34,687 nucleotides of DNA from Oligoflexus sp. (GTDB lineage: Bacteria > Bdellovibrionota_B > Oligoflexia > Oligoflexales > Oligoflexaceae). The DNA lies in NCBI RefSeq assembly GCF_035712445.1, contig NZ_DASTAT010000073.1, forward strand, positions 1 through 34,687. The letters are read 5' to 3'. A program made the translations under genes and the position numbers. Shown here piece by piece: positions 1 to 7,975 of the stretch. The stretch's first letter is position 1, and the number at the start of each line of letters is the position of its first letter. The notes under the pieces were generated by a model. The model ran no database searches. It saw only the letters and a list, made by a program, of their open reading frames with translations, and was not told where the DNA came from.

Positions 1-163
1 CGCCACGCAATTCCACCCGCTGGGACCCGTTTTTATCATCCCAATTCCGCAGATCCATCGAGCCTTTTTGCAGCTGGTAGTCGCGGGCGTGAAAGGGCCG
101 GACGCAGCCGCCGAGACAGGCGAGAAGCATGAGGAGAAAGCCGCTTTTACGTAAAATACCCAA
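1..163 (-). CDS. Partial lipoprotein, probable 7TMR-DISM-type sensor N-terminus
   Basis: Only the first 54 codons lie in the window; the gene runs off the left edge. The proposed start is TTG (161-163), with GGAG 12 nt upstream, which is a long spacing, so the start is uncertain. The product begins with a short basic stretch and a hydrophobic segment ending in LACLGGC, a credible lipobox with Cys about residue 18. The next residues (KGSMDLRNWDD, then RVELRG) resemble the opening of 7TMR-DISM extracellular domains, where the pattern is 'G-x-LDLR-x-W ... L-x-G-x-W-x-F'. In that family the periplasmic jelly-roll domain precedes seven membrane helices and an output kinase or cyclase. The family call rests on about 30 residues and is inference. 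It is divergent from the TPR lipoprotein at 379. Confidence 0.5.
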   Translation of the reverse strand, partial: MGILRKSGFLLMLLACLGGCVRPFHARDYQLQKGSMDLRNWDDKNGSQRVELRG

Positions 164-378
164 AATGGTCCGAGACTCCAGAATAAATTCGCAAGGTTCT
201 CTTCGGTCTGATGCTCCCGCAGATTGAATGGAGATTTTTGAGTCTTTCCCAACGAATGTCAGGAAGTTCTGTTATACCCGGCACTCCTGCGCGCGCGGCA
301 AGGCTTGCCCTCTTAACTTGCCCTGGAAACCTGCTAGTATCAGAGTGTCCCATCGTATTTTTCGTTAGAGGGGTTGGC

Positions 379-1689
379 ATGCTGAAGTTTCGCGGGGCGC
401 AAGACAGGCTAAAAACCTGGGTTCTGGGCGGTGTCGTCCTGAGCCTGACAGCATGTAGCAAGGATCTTCTGGAAGTTCAGTATCCCCAGATGATTTCGCC
501 TGTCGAAGCCTATACAGAACTCACCAAACTCGCTGTGGGTATAGACAGCAAGATGGATCCCGTCCTGCGTGACGAGGTGATGAAGGGTCTGAAAGCCTGT
601 CCTCTGTTCACGGATGTGGCCGCCATGGATAAACCCGTACGGGTCAGCGGCAGCAATCCCAAGGATTATTTTGATGCTCTGATCAAACGCTCGCAGCAGG
701 CGCAGCTCTCGCAGGGCATCATGAGCATTCAGATCGAAGACAACTCCGAATCATCCCAGCTCGAAAAAAGCCAGGCCTTTGTGCTCGCCGATCAGTCGGC
801 CAATGACTGGTATCCATCCTTTGGGATTCCAGCCGTCGGAACGCTGGGTTTTCCCAAAAGACCCGAGGTGGCCCCGAAATGGACGCTCCGCAAACGCGAT
901 ACCTACGTGCGGGCCGAGAAGCTTCAGTATATCGTGCGCTTCGTGATGTATAATCGCGTCGCAGGCAAGATCGTGCATGACCGCATCGTGACGAATAACT
1001 CGACGCTTCTCAACTATTCGCGCAAACCCACGCTGAAAAAACCCAAGTTCACCGAACTCATCCAGCGTTCGGTGATGGAAGAGATCATGTTCTATGCCTG
1101 TCCCGCCAAGGATCAGGTGACGCGCAAACTCTATTATGTGAAAAATCCCAATGCCGAGGGCGAGCAGATCAACGAAGGCGTGGACCTGGCGGATGAAAAT
1201 CGCTGGGCTCTGGCAGCCACCAAGTGGAGCAATGTGCTCCTCAAGGATAAAAGGAACGTCGTGGCCCATCATAACCTCGGCGTTCATTATGAACGCTCGG
1301 GTGAAATCTTTCAGGCCATGGATCATTTCAAGCAGGCGCGCTTCGGCAAAGCGGGCAAACAGATGGACAACGTCATCGACGAAATTCGCACGCAGTATCA
1401 GCCGCGCATGGATGGAACGGCGGTTTATCCGCAGGTGACCTTCGTCACCGGGGGGAACTGGGCCTTTGTGCGTTCGGACGATATGGAGATGATGGACGGG
1501 CAGACTTACTCGCTCTATCGCTTCGAGCCCGTCGTCAGTCCTGAAAATTCCCGCACCGTGGGGCTCTCAATCCGCGAGGTCGGACTGTTCAAGGTGGCCG
1601 CGCCTTCGGCTCAGTATTATCCGGGGCGCATCAAGGAATTTCTAATTGATTATCCCGTGAAGCCAGGCGATTTCGTCATCGTCGAATGA
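379..1689 (+). CDS. TPR-containing lipoprotein of unknown function
   Basis: This is a 436-residue exported lipoprotein. The ATG at 379 was chosen because AGAGGGG (367-373) sits 5 nt upstream and the protein then starts with a typical signal peptide ending in the lipobox LTAC (Cys26). Longer in-frame starts upstream would bury the signal. Residues 60-100 include a segment ending KACPLFTDV, reminiscent of periplasmic domains that open with a conserved 'LFTDV' strand, but no family can be named. Around residues 290-330 there is one clear tetratricopeptide repeat (NLGVHYERSGEIFQAMDHFKQA) preceded by a second, weaker helix pair. The C-terminal third is beta-rich with no recognised domain. It is a single gene. 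Its TGA (1687-1689) directly abuts the TCA of the convergent gene, leaving no room for a terminator between them. A role as a TPR adaptor in an envelope complex is only a guess. Confidence 0.85.
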   Translation: MLKFRGAQDRLKTWVLGGVVLSLTACSKDLLEVQYPQMISPVEAYTELTKLAVGIDSKMDPVLRDEVMKGLKACPLFTDVAAMDKPVRVSGSNPKDYFDALIKRSQQAQLSQGIMSIQIEDNSESSQLEKSQAFVLADQSANDWYPSFGIPAVGTLGFPKRPEVAPKWTLRKRDTYVRAEKLQYIVRFVMYNRVAGKIVHDRIVTNNSTLLNYSRKPTLKKPKFTELIQRSVMEEIMFYACPAKDQVTRKLYYVKNPNAEGEQINEGVDLADENRWALAATKWSNVLLKDKRNVVAHHNLGVHYERSGEIFQAMDHFKQARFGKAGKQMDNVIDEIRTQYQPRMDGTAVYPQVTFVTGGNWAFVRSDDMEMMDGQTYSLYRFEPVVSPENSRTVGLSIREVGLFKVAAPSAQYYPGRIKEFLIDYPVKPGDFVIVE

Positions 1690-3144
1690 TCAGGAGGCCG
1701 CCGGCTCCTGGGTGAAGCCCGGCATGGTCGCGACCAAAGGCCAGGCATCGAAGAGAGGCGCTGCATAGTCACTGCGGATACCGAGGCAGAGGACGATGCG
1801 GCTGGCGCCGATGACAAAGGGCACCTGAAGAAAGTAGCCCGGGCTCCGAATCAGACTGTGAAACGCTGAATCCGAGAAGGCCGCTCCGCTGTAGACCTGC
1901 TCGAAGCTATACCCGAACTGCTTGCTCAGTCGATTGAATTCCTGCCCCATTTTTTGAATCATGGTGCTGAAGACCCGAATCTGCGTCTCGGAATCCTCCA
2001 GATCTTCACCGTCCTGCTTTTTCACCCGCTTGGCCAAAAGCTGGGCGGTCGCATAATCCATCTCGATGGCCAGCGTGTATTCTCCCTGCCATCCGCCGGC
2101 GTGGAAGACGTAAACAGCTTCGGTGGGATGAGGCTTGGTCATGGCCGCATGGATGCCCTGTCGCCGCGCATCGACCCCGAAGGAGCCGCGGAGCGTGCTC
2201 TGGCAGACATCCATAGCAAGGTTCAGAAGCCGCACGTCCATGATGTGGGCCATGCGGTTGTCCATGTTGATTTCAATTTCCTGCATCGAAACCTGGTAGG
2301 TGGTGTAGCGGAGCACAAGATCAAATTTCTCGTTGTCGAGTTTGAAGGGCAATTTGAACGAGGCGCCCGGCGCGGTGTCCTTGTTCAGGAAATGATCCCC
2401 GCTATGCACGATCTGCAGCGAGGTCTTGAGCGTCCAGCCGAAGTCCCGCAGCTCGTTCCGCATGACGCCCATGATCTGATTGGTGATCTCGGCGAGCAGG
2501 TCCATGCCCAGCTCGCGATCCACCTGCTCGGGCGGCAGGAAGAGGATGGTCTGACCGAATTTCTTCAGGACGCTTTCATTGGTAAGCAGGGTCAGGGATC
2601 CATAGATGCCATCACCATAGAAGGTCATGACTGCGGCGATGGTTTCCGTGGATTCCTCGGCTTTGACTTCGGTGACCTGGGATGGCACGAGGGTCAGCTG
2701 GGTGTTGCGGTGCACCACGTTCATCACGCTGGTCAGGATGCTTTTGAAATAGCGGGCATCCAGTTTGTAGTTGGATGGCGTCAAAAGATTCCTGAGGCAG
2801 GCGAAGATGAATTCCAGGCTGAAGTCATTCTTGGCCTTGCAGAGCTTATCAGCGGGAATCGCGCTCATCAGTTTCTCGGCGTTATCCGGCGAGGCGATGA
2901 TGAAGGGAAAGCTCTTCGATCTTTCGAGGCAGCCGATGAAGACATTGGCCTCGGAGCGTTCCATGGTGGTGGCGGTGAAGATGATATCAATCTTTCCGGC
3001 TTCGATGGCATCGGCGGCCTGGTTGATATTCTGCCGATACACAGTCAGTTCCATCCCGGACACTTTCTGAAAACGTTCCACGGCCGTCATGGCAGCCGCC
3101 GCCATGTCCTTGGATGGACGCAGAATGAGTATCGTCTTCGCCAC
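1690..3144 (-). CDS. Pseudo-receiver / CheX-type chemotaxis phosphatase protein
   Basis: This is a 484-residue cytoplasmic protein. The start is GTG (3142-3144), preceded by AAGGAG with about 7 nt spacing; further upstream in-frame starts would overlap the preceding receiver gene. Residues 1-100 have the strand-helix pattern of a response-regulator receiver, but the acidic pair is replaced (ILILRPSKD instead of DDS) and the acceptor position is Thr/Ala (IIFTATTM), so it is a pseudo-receiver. Residues 130-300 match the CheX/CheC phosphatase fold, with YGSLTLLT followed by LLAEITNQIMG. This carries the family's E-x-x-N catalytic pair as E219 and N222. Residues 345-470 look like a second CheX-like unit (GGWQGEYTLAIEMD) without a clear E-x-x-N. 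CheX enzymes dephosphorylate CheY-P, so the receiver encoded just upstream is a likely substrate (inference). It is the last gene of a three-gene operon. Confidence 0.82.
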   Translation of the reverse strand: MAKTILILRPSKDMAAAAMTAVERFQKVSGMELTVYRQNINQAADAIEAGKIDIIFTATTMERSEANVFIGCLERSKSFPFIIASPDNAEKLMSAIPADKLCKAKNDFSLEFIFACLRNLLTPSNYKLDARYFKSILTSVMNVVHRNTQLTLVPSQVTEVKAEESTETIAAVMTFYGDGIYGSLTLLTNESVLKKFGQTILFLPPEQVDRELGMDLLAEITNQIMGVMRNELRDFGWTLKTSLQIVHSGDHFLNKDTAPGASFKLPFKLDNEKFDLVLRYTTYQVSMQEIEINMDNRMAHIMDVRLLNLAMDVCQSTLRGSFGVDARRQGIHAAMTKPHPTEAVYVFHAGGWQGEYTLAIEMDYATAQLLAKRVKKQDGEDLEDSETQIRVFSTMIQKMGQEFNRLSKQFGYSFEQVYSGAAFSDSAFHSLIRSPGYFLQVPFVIGASRIVLCLGIRSDYAAPLFDAWPLVATMPGFTQEPAAS

Positions 3145-3155
3145 GCGTATTCTCC

Positions 3156-3578
3156 TTAGATTTCCTGCATGGATTCGATGATCCGCTTCCAATAGTCGAG
3201 GTGACTCAGGCATTGGCCGACCGTATCCTGAATCTTCTGCATGGTGGCGGGTTTGGTGATGTAACCGTGCACGCCATTCATAAAGCATTCAAAGGCCGCG
3301 CTGCACGAACGATCGCCGGTGATGGCGACGACCTGGATGCCGCGATTGAGGCCAATGATCTGCCGCACAAGATCAAGGCCATGGATGTTCGGCAGGTGAA
3401 GGTCCGACAGCACGAGGCGGACTTCGTTATGCTGCACGTATTCCCAGGTTTCCTGGGAGGACGAGAACGTCACGACTTCCACGAGGTCACCGAAGAGTCG
3501 CTTCACGACTTCGGCGATCACTTCCAGAACTTCTTCCTCGTCGTCGACGATGACGACTTTATGGGGAGGGTTCAGCAT
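3156..3578 (-). CDS. Single-domain response regulator (CheY-like receiver)
   Basis: This 140-residue protein is a lone receiver domain. All switch residues are present: the acidic pair D12/D13 (IVDDEEE), acceptor D59 (VLSDLHLP), T87 (VVAITGD) and K109 (GYITKP). No DNA-binding or enzymatic output domain follows; a short C-terminal helix of about 15 residues ends the protein. Such proteins act by protein-protein contact or as phosphate shuttles in relays. It starts 3 nt after the stop of the upstream TPR gene and ends 11 nt before the GTG of the CheX-like gene, so the three are almost certainly one translationally coupled operon. The partner pairing receiver/CheX phosphatase is the natural reading. 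The kinase donor is not in the operon; CheA (23503-21761) and the HPt kinase (32594-29799) in this window are possible donors. Confidence 0.9.
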   Translation of the reverse strand: MLNPPHKVVIVDDEEEVLEVIAEVVKRLFGDLVEVVTFSSSQETWEYVQHNEVRLVLSDLHLPNIHGLDLVRQIIGLNRGIQVVAITGDRSCSAAFECFMNGVHGYITKPATMQKIQDTVGQCLSHLDYWKRIIESMQEI

Positions 3579-3581
3579 CTC

Positions 3582-4829
3582 TCAGGCCCCTTTTTGGCTT
3601 TGAATTTTCTTATAGTTCAGGACATCGCCCTGGCGAATCACGCGGTCTTTGATGCGGCTGAAGTCCTTCGAACTCTCTTCCTTCTTCAGCTCATCCTTCA
3701 AGGCGAGGATCTGGGCTTCGGCCCTTTTATAATGAGGCGGCGCCAATTCCTGGCATTTTTCGAAGTAGGCGAGGGCGGCCGGCAGATCGCCTTTTTTCTT
3801 CATGCAAAGGCCGAGGTTCAGCCAGAGCTTATAGGCGATTTCCTTGTTCGGGAGTATTTTCATGGCATTATTATAAAGGCGCTCGGCCGTGCGGAAGTGT
3901 CCGGACTCAGCCATGGATATGCCTTTCAGATTGAACATCCGGGCGATTTCCATCGACTGGGCCGAGGCGATCTCGGCCGTGCCGGCGATATTGGTGCGGC
4001 CTTCGACCAGGTTCGCGGCCAGGATTCCCTGCTTCGCCCTCTGATTTTCCGGCTCTTTTTCCAGCGCGGCTTCGAAGGCGGTGATGGAGCGCTCCACATT
4101 TCCCTGCTCCAGGTAGACGTCGCCCCAGTGCAGAAGGTTTTGCAGATGGATTTCCGCCAGACGCAGGGTCTGTTGAACGATGGCATTATAGTTTTCAGTG
4201 TCGCCTTTTTTATAGTAGATCGAGGCGAGGAGGTTGGAAACCTCCAGCGATTTGGGGCGCATTTTCTGGGCCAAGAGCGCGGCGTCCAGGGCGCGATCCA
4301 ACTCCTTGAGGCCCAGATGCACCTGAGCCGACCAGATATGAAAGCGCAGCGAATTCTGGAAGCGATCGGCCATGACATTCAGGGCTTTTTTCGCCTGGGT
4401 GAACTGTCCAGAGGCCAGGGCATTGAAGGTTTCGTTGGCCTGCCTCAGAAAGCTGATGTTCGAGGCCATGTAGGTCTGCACCTTGGCCACGGTATCGAAG
4501 AAGCGGCGGCTATGGAACGGCTGCTCGCAGAGCCAGACGAAATCGAGATCATCGAAGAGCAGCTGCGCATAGTCGGAAAGCTTGTCGGAGATGAAGAGTA
4601 TCGGCACGGCAAAGGTTTCCGGATTGCTGCGAAGATGCTGCGCGGCTTTCAGGCCATCGAGCTTCTCGGGATCGCGGTTATAGACGATGTAGAAATCGTG
4701 CAGATCGAGGGAAGGCGTCTCGTTTTTCTGCGGAACCTTCCAATCGTGCGGCCACCCCAGCAGCTTCTTATAGCCGTTCAGTGCCTGGACCAGGTCATCG
4801 CTGTGATGGATCAGGTGAATCGTGCTCAT
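3582..4829 (-). CDS. Pseudo-receiver with TPR repeats
   Basis: This 415-residue protein is the first gene of the leftward operon. Residues 1-110 follow a receiver fold, but the usual acidic pair is HH (LIHHSDD) and the acceptor position aligns with N51 in IVYNRDPEKLDG, so phosphorylation there is not expected. Residues 125-380 contain TPR repeats, including WGDVYLEQGNVERSITAFEA and LNLGLCMKKKGDLPAALAYF, with the small/large residue spacing of TPR helices. The tail is charged and lysine-rich. REC-TPR fusions are known from gamma- and deltaproteobacteria, usually beside chemotaxis-like genes. The likely role is a scaffold linking the downstream receiver and CheX protein to other partners (inference). 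The ATG at 4827-4829 has only a weak purine-rich Shine-Dalgarno (GAAAGAGA). Confidence 0.85.
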   Translation of the reverse strand: MSTIHLIHHSDDLVQALNGYKKLLGWPHDWKVPQKNETPSLDLHDFYIVYNRDPEKLDGLKAAQHLRSNPETFAVPILFISDKLSDYAQLLFDDLDFVWLCEQPFHSRRFFDTVAKVQTYMASNISFLRQANETFNALASGQFTQAKKALNVMADRFQNSLRFHIWSAQVHLGLKELDRALDAALLAQKMRPKSLEVSNLLASIYYKKGDTENYNAIVQQTLRLAEIHLQNLLHWGDVYLEQGNVERSITAFEAALEKEPENQRAKQGILAANLVEGRTNIAGTAEIASAQSMEIARMFNLKGISMAESGHFRTAERLYNNAMKILPNKEIAYKLWLNLGLCMKKKGDLPAALAYFEKCQELAPPHYKRAEAQILALKDELKKEESSKDFSRIKDRVIRQGDVLNYKKIQSQKGA

Positions 4830-5015
4830 GCTGTCTCTTTCGGTGAAAGCCCAGAGTCTTTGCCTTCATTTTAACCTACTCCTGGGCCAAAAGCACGAAA
4901 CGTGAACCCGGGAAGCCCAGCGCTTTGGATAAAATGAGAAAGTCGCAGAAAAGTTTTTCGTTATCAGGAAATAAACGTGATCCTTGAGCAGCAGCGGATC
5001 GGGCGCCCTATTCCA

Positions 5016-5024
5016 TGCTAAGAT
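5016..5024 (+). promoter_or_regulatory. Candidate extended -10 promoter of the MFS gene
   Basis: TGCTAAGAT matches the extended -10 form TG-N-TATAAT with two mismatches in the hexamer (TAAGAT). No good -35 is visible at the expected distance, as is common for extended -10 promoters. A start near 5031 would give a leader of about 20 nt that includes the AAAGGA Shine-Dalgarno (5039-5044) and would support the ATG at 5053 as the true start. Confidence 0.35.
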
Positions 5025-5052
5025 GATTACGATTGCTCAAAGGAACGCCTCT

Positions 5053-6294
5053 ATGCTGCCCTCGCGTCGCCAGTTCACCTTGCTCCTGATGTGCGGAACC
5101 CTGCCGGTGATGACAACCGCCAGCCTTGCTCCGATTTTGCCTGGACTTCATCGGGCCTTTCGTGATGTGCCCCAGATTGATGTCCTGTCGCGCCTGGTGC
5201 TGACGGCCCCGGCCCTGTCCATCGCCATGGGGGCGCTTCTGGCCGGTTATCTTTTGGATCGTTTGGGTCGCCGCAGTGTGCTGGCGGTGAGCCTTATGAT
5301 CTTTGCCCTCTTTGGATCGTATGGGCTTTGGACGCAGGATATTCAGTGGCTGATCGGGGCGCGGTTTATTTTTGGTTTTGCCGTGGCCGGTATCATGACG
5401 GCAACCGCGACTCTCCTTGCCGATTTTTTCGAGCCGAAGCATCTGCGCAGCAAGATGGGTCTGCAGGCCGGGATCATGGGCGGCTGGGGAATTTTTGCAC
5501 AGACGGCCTCGGGCTGGCTGGCGGAAACCAGCTGGCGCTATCCCTTTGCCTTGTTTTTAGCCGCGCTTCCGCTTTTGCCCTTGGTCTGGCTTTGGCTCCC
5601 GGAAACGATCAAAGTCCAGGCCGAAGAGAACGCGGTACCGGAATCCAAAGGGCCCATCTCGCCACAGGCTTTCATCATCGGATTTTTTTCCTTCGCGGCC
5701 ATGGGGCTCTTTGTGGTCGTGCCGATTCAGGCGCCCTTTTATTTCGGACATAAGCTCGGCATCGGTCCGACCTCGACGGCCATCCTTTTAAGTGTGCTGA
5801 CCGGCGCGAGTTCGTTGACCTCGCTCAGCTTCGCCTTTCTGAAGGGACGCTGGACGCAGAAGACGATCCTCACCCTCGGCTTTCTATCGATGACCATTGG
5901 CTTTCTGATGCTGAGCCTCTGGACGCGGCGCCTTGTGCTGGCAGGTGGAATGGCGGCCATCGGCTGCGGCATCGGCAGCATAGGTCCCAGCATCAGCGCC
6001 TGGATCGCGGAACTCACATCACCGAGCTATCGCGGTCGGGCCATGGGCTTGCTTACGACTGCGAACTATCTCGGACAATTCTCGGTGCCGCTCTGGAGTC
6101 AGCAGCTCCTGGAACCGTATGGGTACGAAGGCCTCTTTCTCACGGCTGCGCTGGTGAGTTTCCTTTGCAGCGTGAGCGTCATGCTGAGCCTTCGCAATCT
6201 GCGTTTGCACGCAGCTGGCACCAATGTGGACATGGTCGTCATGCCAGCCCCGGATTCCCGGGACAAAGAGAAAGACTCAAGGCTTTCGTCTTAA
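5053..6294 (+). CDS. MFS transporter, DHA1 drug-efflux type
   Basis: This 413-residue inner-membrane protein has about twelve hydrophobic helices in two halves separated by a polar linker near residues 195-210. MFS motif A appears in the loop between helices 2 and 3 as GYLLDRLGRR (residues 65-74), and helix 4 begins with the conserved Arg of GARFIFGF. The arrangement fits proton-driven drug:H+ antiporters of the Bcr/EmrD-like DHA1 group; the substrate cannot be told. The ATG at 5053 was chosen because AAAGGA lies 8 nt upstream. In-frame alternatives are ATG 5023 and TTG 4984, both with poor ribosome binding sites. The C-terminus is a charged cytoplasmic tail. The gene is monocistronic and divergent from the REC-TPR operon. 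Confidence 0.88.
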   Translation: MLPSRRQFTLLLMCGTLPVMTTASLAPILPGLHRAFRDVPQIDVLSRLVLTAPALSIAMGALLAGYLLDRLGRRSVLAVSLMIFALFGSYGLWTQDIQWLIGARFIFGFAVAGIMTATATLLADFFEPKHLRSKMGLQAGIMGGWGIFAQTASGWLAETSWRYPFALFLAALPLLPLVWLWLPETIKVQAEENAVPESKGPISPQAFIIGFFSFAAMGLFVVVPIQAPFYFGHKLGIGPTSTAILLSVLTGASSLTSLSFAFLKGRWTQKTILTLGFLSMTIGFLMLSLWTRRLVLAGGMAAIGCGIGSIGPSISAWIAELTSPSYRGRAMGLLTTANYLGQFSVPLWSQQLLEPYGYEGLFLTAALVSFLCSVSVMLSLRNLRLHAAGTNVDMVVMPAPDSRDKEKDSRLSS

Positions 6295-6297
6295 GAA

Positions 6298-6360
6298 AAG
6301 ACCGTCCTTATGTACTAGTCATCAGCAAAAAGCGCGTCAATAAAGTATTGCTGCGGTCTT
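6298..6360 (+). repeat. Nested inverted repeats downstream of the MFS gene
   Basis: The 3' arm TTGCTGCGGTCTT (6348-6360) is complementary to two separate 5' blocks: AAGACCG (6298-6304) and CAGCAA (6323-6328). The RNA could form a two-part stem with an 18-nt bulge. There is no T-run after it, so it is not a canonical terminator. It may be a processing or stability element at the 3' end of the MFS mRNA. The rest of the interval to 6475 shows nothing further that I can name. Confidence 0.35.
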
Positions 6361-6475
6361 GAATCGCACGCAACTTAACTCTGATTCGCCTGCAAATATT
6401 CAATAGGACCTTGGTTTTTTTGCGTTCAGCTGCTAGACGAGTAAGTCGGTCTTGTCATGTTGAGCGGGAGTTGCC

Positions 6476-7975
6476 ATGCCTGTATATCAAGCCAGGTCCA
6501 TTCGACAAATGGTGCTGCTCGGGTTTCTTGTTGTTCTCTTGCCCGTGCTGGCGGCTTTGTTCTATGGAGCGAACGCGCTGAGTTCCATGGCCCGCAATCA
6601 TCGTGATCATCTCGTCACGGCGGCCGATGCCGCCGAAACATCCCAGAACCTCGCCAAGAGTCTTCTCGATTTGGAACGCCTCGCGCGGCAGTATCATCTG
6701 CTGGCGGATGGGAATCTTCTGTCCGTCTTCAATGGCGAAGTGGACAAGGTTTTGGAAAATCTGGACCGTCTGCGCGCCCTGCATCGCGATAATGATGTCG
6801 TGGTCCATGCCAATCGTCTGGAAGAACTCGTCAAAGAGATGCGCACGGGCCTCAACGCCGGGGCCTCGGATGGGGATGCGGTGTTCGAAGCGCTGCAGCT
6901 GATCCCCGAGATGCGCAGCGCCGTCGAGCGTCTGCGAACGGCGATTGAAGAGGATCTGAAGCACAAGGTGGAATCGGCGAAGAAACTCGCGGAAACCACG
7001 CAGTCGCGGCTTTTGATTATGGGCCTCACGGTCCTGCCGGGGACCTTGCTCCTGGTCGCGTTCTTTTCCGTTTTGATCACTCGACCGATCAAGACCATTG
7101 ATGCCACTATCAAACAGATTGGTATGGGCCATTATCCCAGTCATGTGGATTTAAGAGGCCCGCGCGATCTTTCCATCGTGGCCAAGCGTTTGACCTGGCT
7201 CGGCCAACGGCTCAAGGATTCGGAGGCTTCGCAGGAGCGCTTTTTGCGGCATATTTCGCATGAACTCAAAACCCCCCTCGCTTCCATCAAGGAAGGCATC
7301 GAGCTTTTGGCCGATGGCATCCCCGGACCCATCAATCCCAAGCAGCGCGAGGTCCTCGATATCCTCCAGAGCGGCCTTCTGCACTTTCAAAAGCTGATCA
7401 ATAACCTGCTCGACTTCAACCTTCTCAGGGGCAACAAGGCCCTGATGCGCTCGCCGATCGTTCTGAAGGATCTGATCAGCAATCTGGTGCGCATGCATCA
7501 GCTGCCCGCATCACGCAAAGGCATACAATTCGAGCTGATCGGTGATCCTTTGAACGTCGCGGTGGATAAGTCGGTGCTCAGCGCCGCCATTGATAATCTG
7601 CTTTCCAATGCCCTCAATTTTTCCCCAGCCGGGGGCCGCATCATCGTGCGCTGGTATCGGCGTGACGATGACCTCGTGATCGTGGTGCGGGATGAAGGTC
7701 CCGGCATCTCGCGCGACGAACGGGAGAAAGTCTTTCTGCCGTTCTATCAAGGCAAAGCGACGCGCGATGGACCACTGAAGGGCACCGGGCTGGGACTCTC
7801 CGTAGCCCGGGAATGCGTCAACACGCACGGAGGCGAACTCCTGATCGTCGATGCCGACAAGGGGGCTTGTTTTGAAATTCACCTGCCCCAGGTTTTGCGT
7901 CAGGACTCTCCGGCGCTGTCGCAGAAAAGCGACAGATCACCTCGCCCCTGGACGGAGGCACAGGACATTACATGA
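6476..7975 (+). CDS. glrK: Sensor histidine kinase GlrK (QseE)
   Basis: This 499-residue kinase starts at ATG 6476 with GGGAG 5 nt upstream. It has one membrane helix at residues 12-32, a helical periplasmic domain (about 35-175), a second helix (about 179-201), a HAMP linker, a HisKA domain with phospho-acceptor H262 (RHISHELKTPLAS), and an ATPase domain with the N-box NLLSNALNF, DEGPGIS and GTGLGLS motifs. The N-terminal stretch SIRQMVLLGFLVVLLP and the block from FLRH through LLAD closely parallel the enterobacterial GlrK/QseE kinase. The following genes are a QseG-like lipoprotein, overlapping by 4 nt, and a GlrR-like regulator, which is the exact enterobacterial order. In E. coli this system senses envelope conditions and activates the glmY sRNA with sigma-54. 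Orthology is well supported; the target here is unknown. Confidence 0.92.
   Translation: MPVYQARSIRQMVLLGFLVVLLPVLAALFYGANALSSMARNHRDHLVTAADAAETSQNLAKSLLDLERLARQYHLLADGNLLSVFNGEVDKVLENLDRLRALHRDNDVVVHANRLEELVKEMRTGLNAGASDGDAVFEALQLIPEMRSAVERLRTAIEEDLKHKVESAKKLAETTQSRLLIMGLTVLPGTLLLVAFFSVLITRPIKTIDATIKQIGMGHYPSHVDLRGPRDLSIVAKRLTWLGQRLKDSEASQERFLRHISHELKTPLASIKEGIELLADGIPGPINPKQREVLDILQSGLLHFQKLINNLLDFNLLRGNKALMRSPIVLKDLISNLVRMHQLPASRKGIQFELIGDPLNVAVDKSVLSAAIDNLLSNALNFSPAGGRIIVRWYRRDDDLVIVVRDEGPGISRDEREKVFLPFYQGKATRDGPLKGTGLGLSVARECVNTHGGELLIVDADKGACFEIHLPQVLRQDSPALSQKSDRSPRPWTEAQDIT
7916..7935. promoter_or_regulatory. Palindrome matching the GlrR site TGTC-N10-GACA
   Basis: CTGTCGC (7916-7922) and GCGACAG (7929-7935) form a perfect 7-bp inverted repeat around AGAAAA. 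It contains TGTC (7917-7920), exactly 10 nt, then GACA (7931-7934), the consensus described for enterobacterial GlrR activator sites. It lies inside the 3' end of glrK, about 550 bp upstream of the sigma-54-like element before glrR. The match is exact, but one eight-base match in a window of this size could be chance. Confidence 0.4.

Noticed and set aside
305..340. TTGCCC and TAGTAT as a promoter for the TPR lipoprotein gene
   Set aside because: The box spacing is 11 or 24 nt, neither of which is workable.
211..378. Longer start of the first TPR lipoprotein
   Set aside because: It would bury the lipoprotein signal; the ATG at 379 has a good ribosome site.
1954..3159. Long rightward open frame across the CheX-like gene
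   Set aside because: It is a shadow of the leftward gene; the leftward product has CheX motifs, a Shine-Dalgarno and operon context.
3201..4874. 557-codon rightward open frame across the receiver and TPR genes
   Set aside because: It is a shadow in GC-rich DNA; it has no domain, and the leftward products are clear receiver and TPR proteins.
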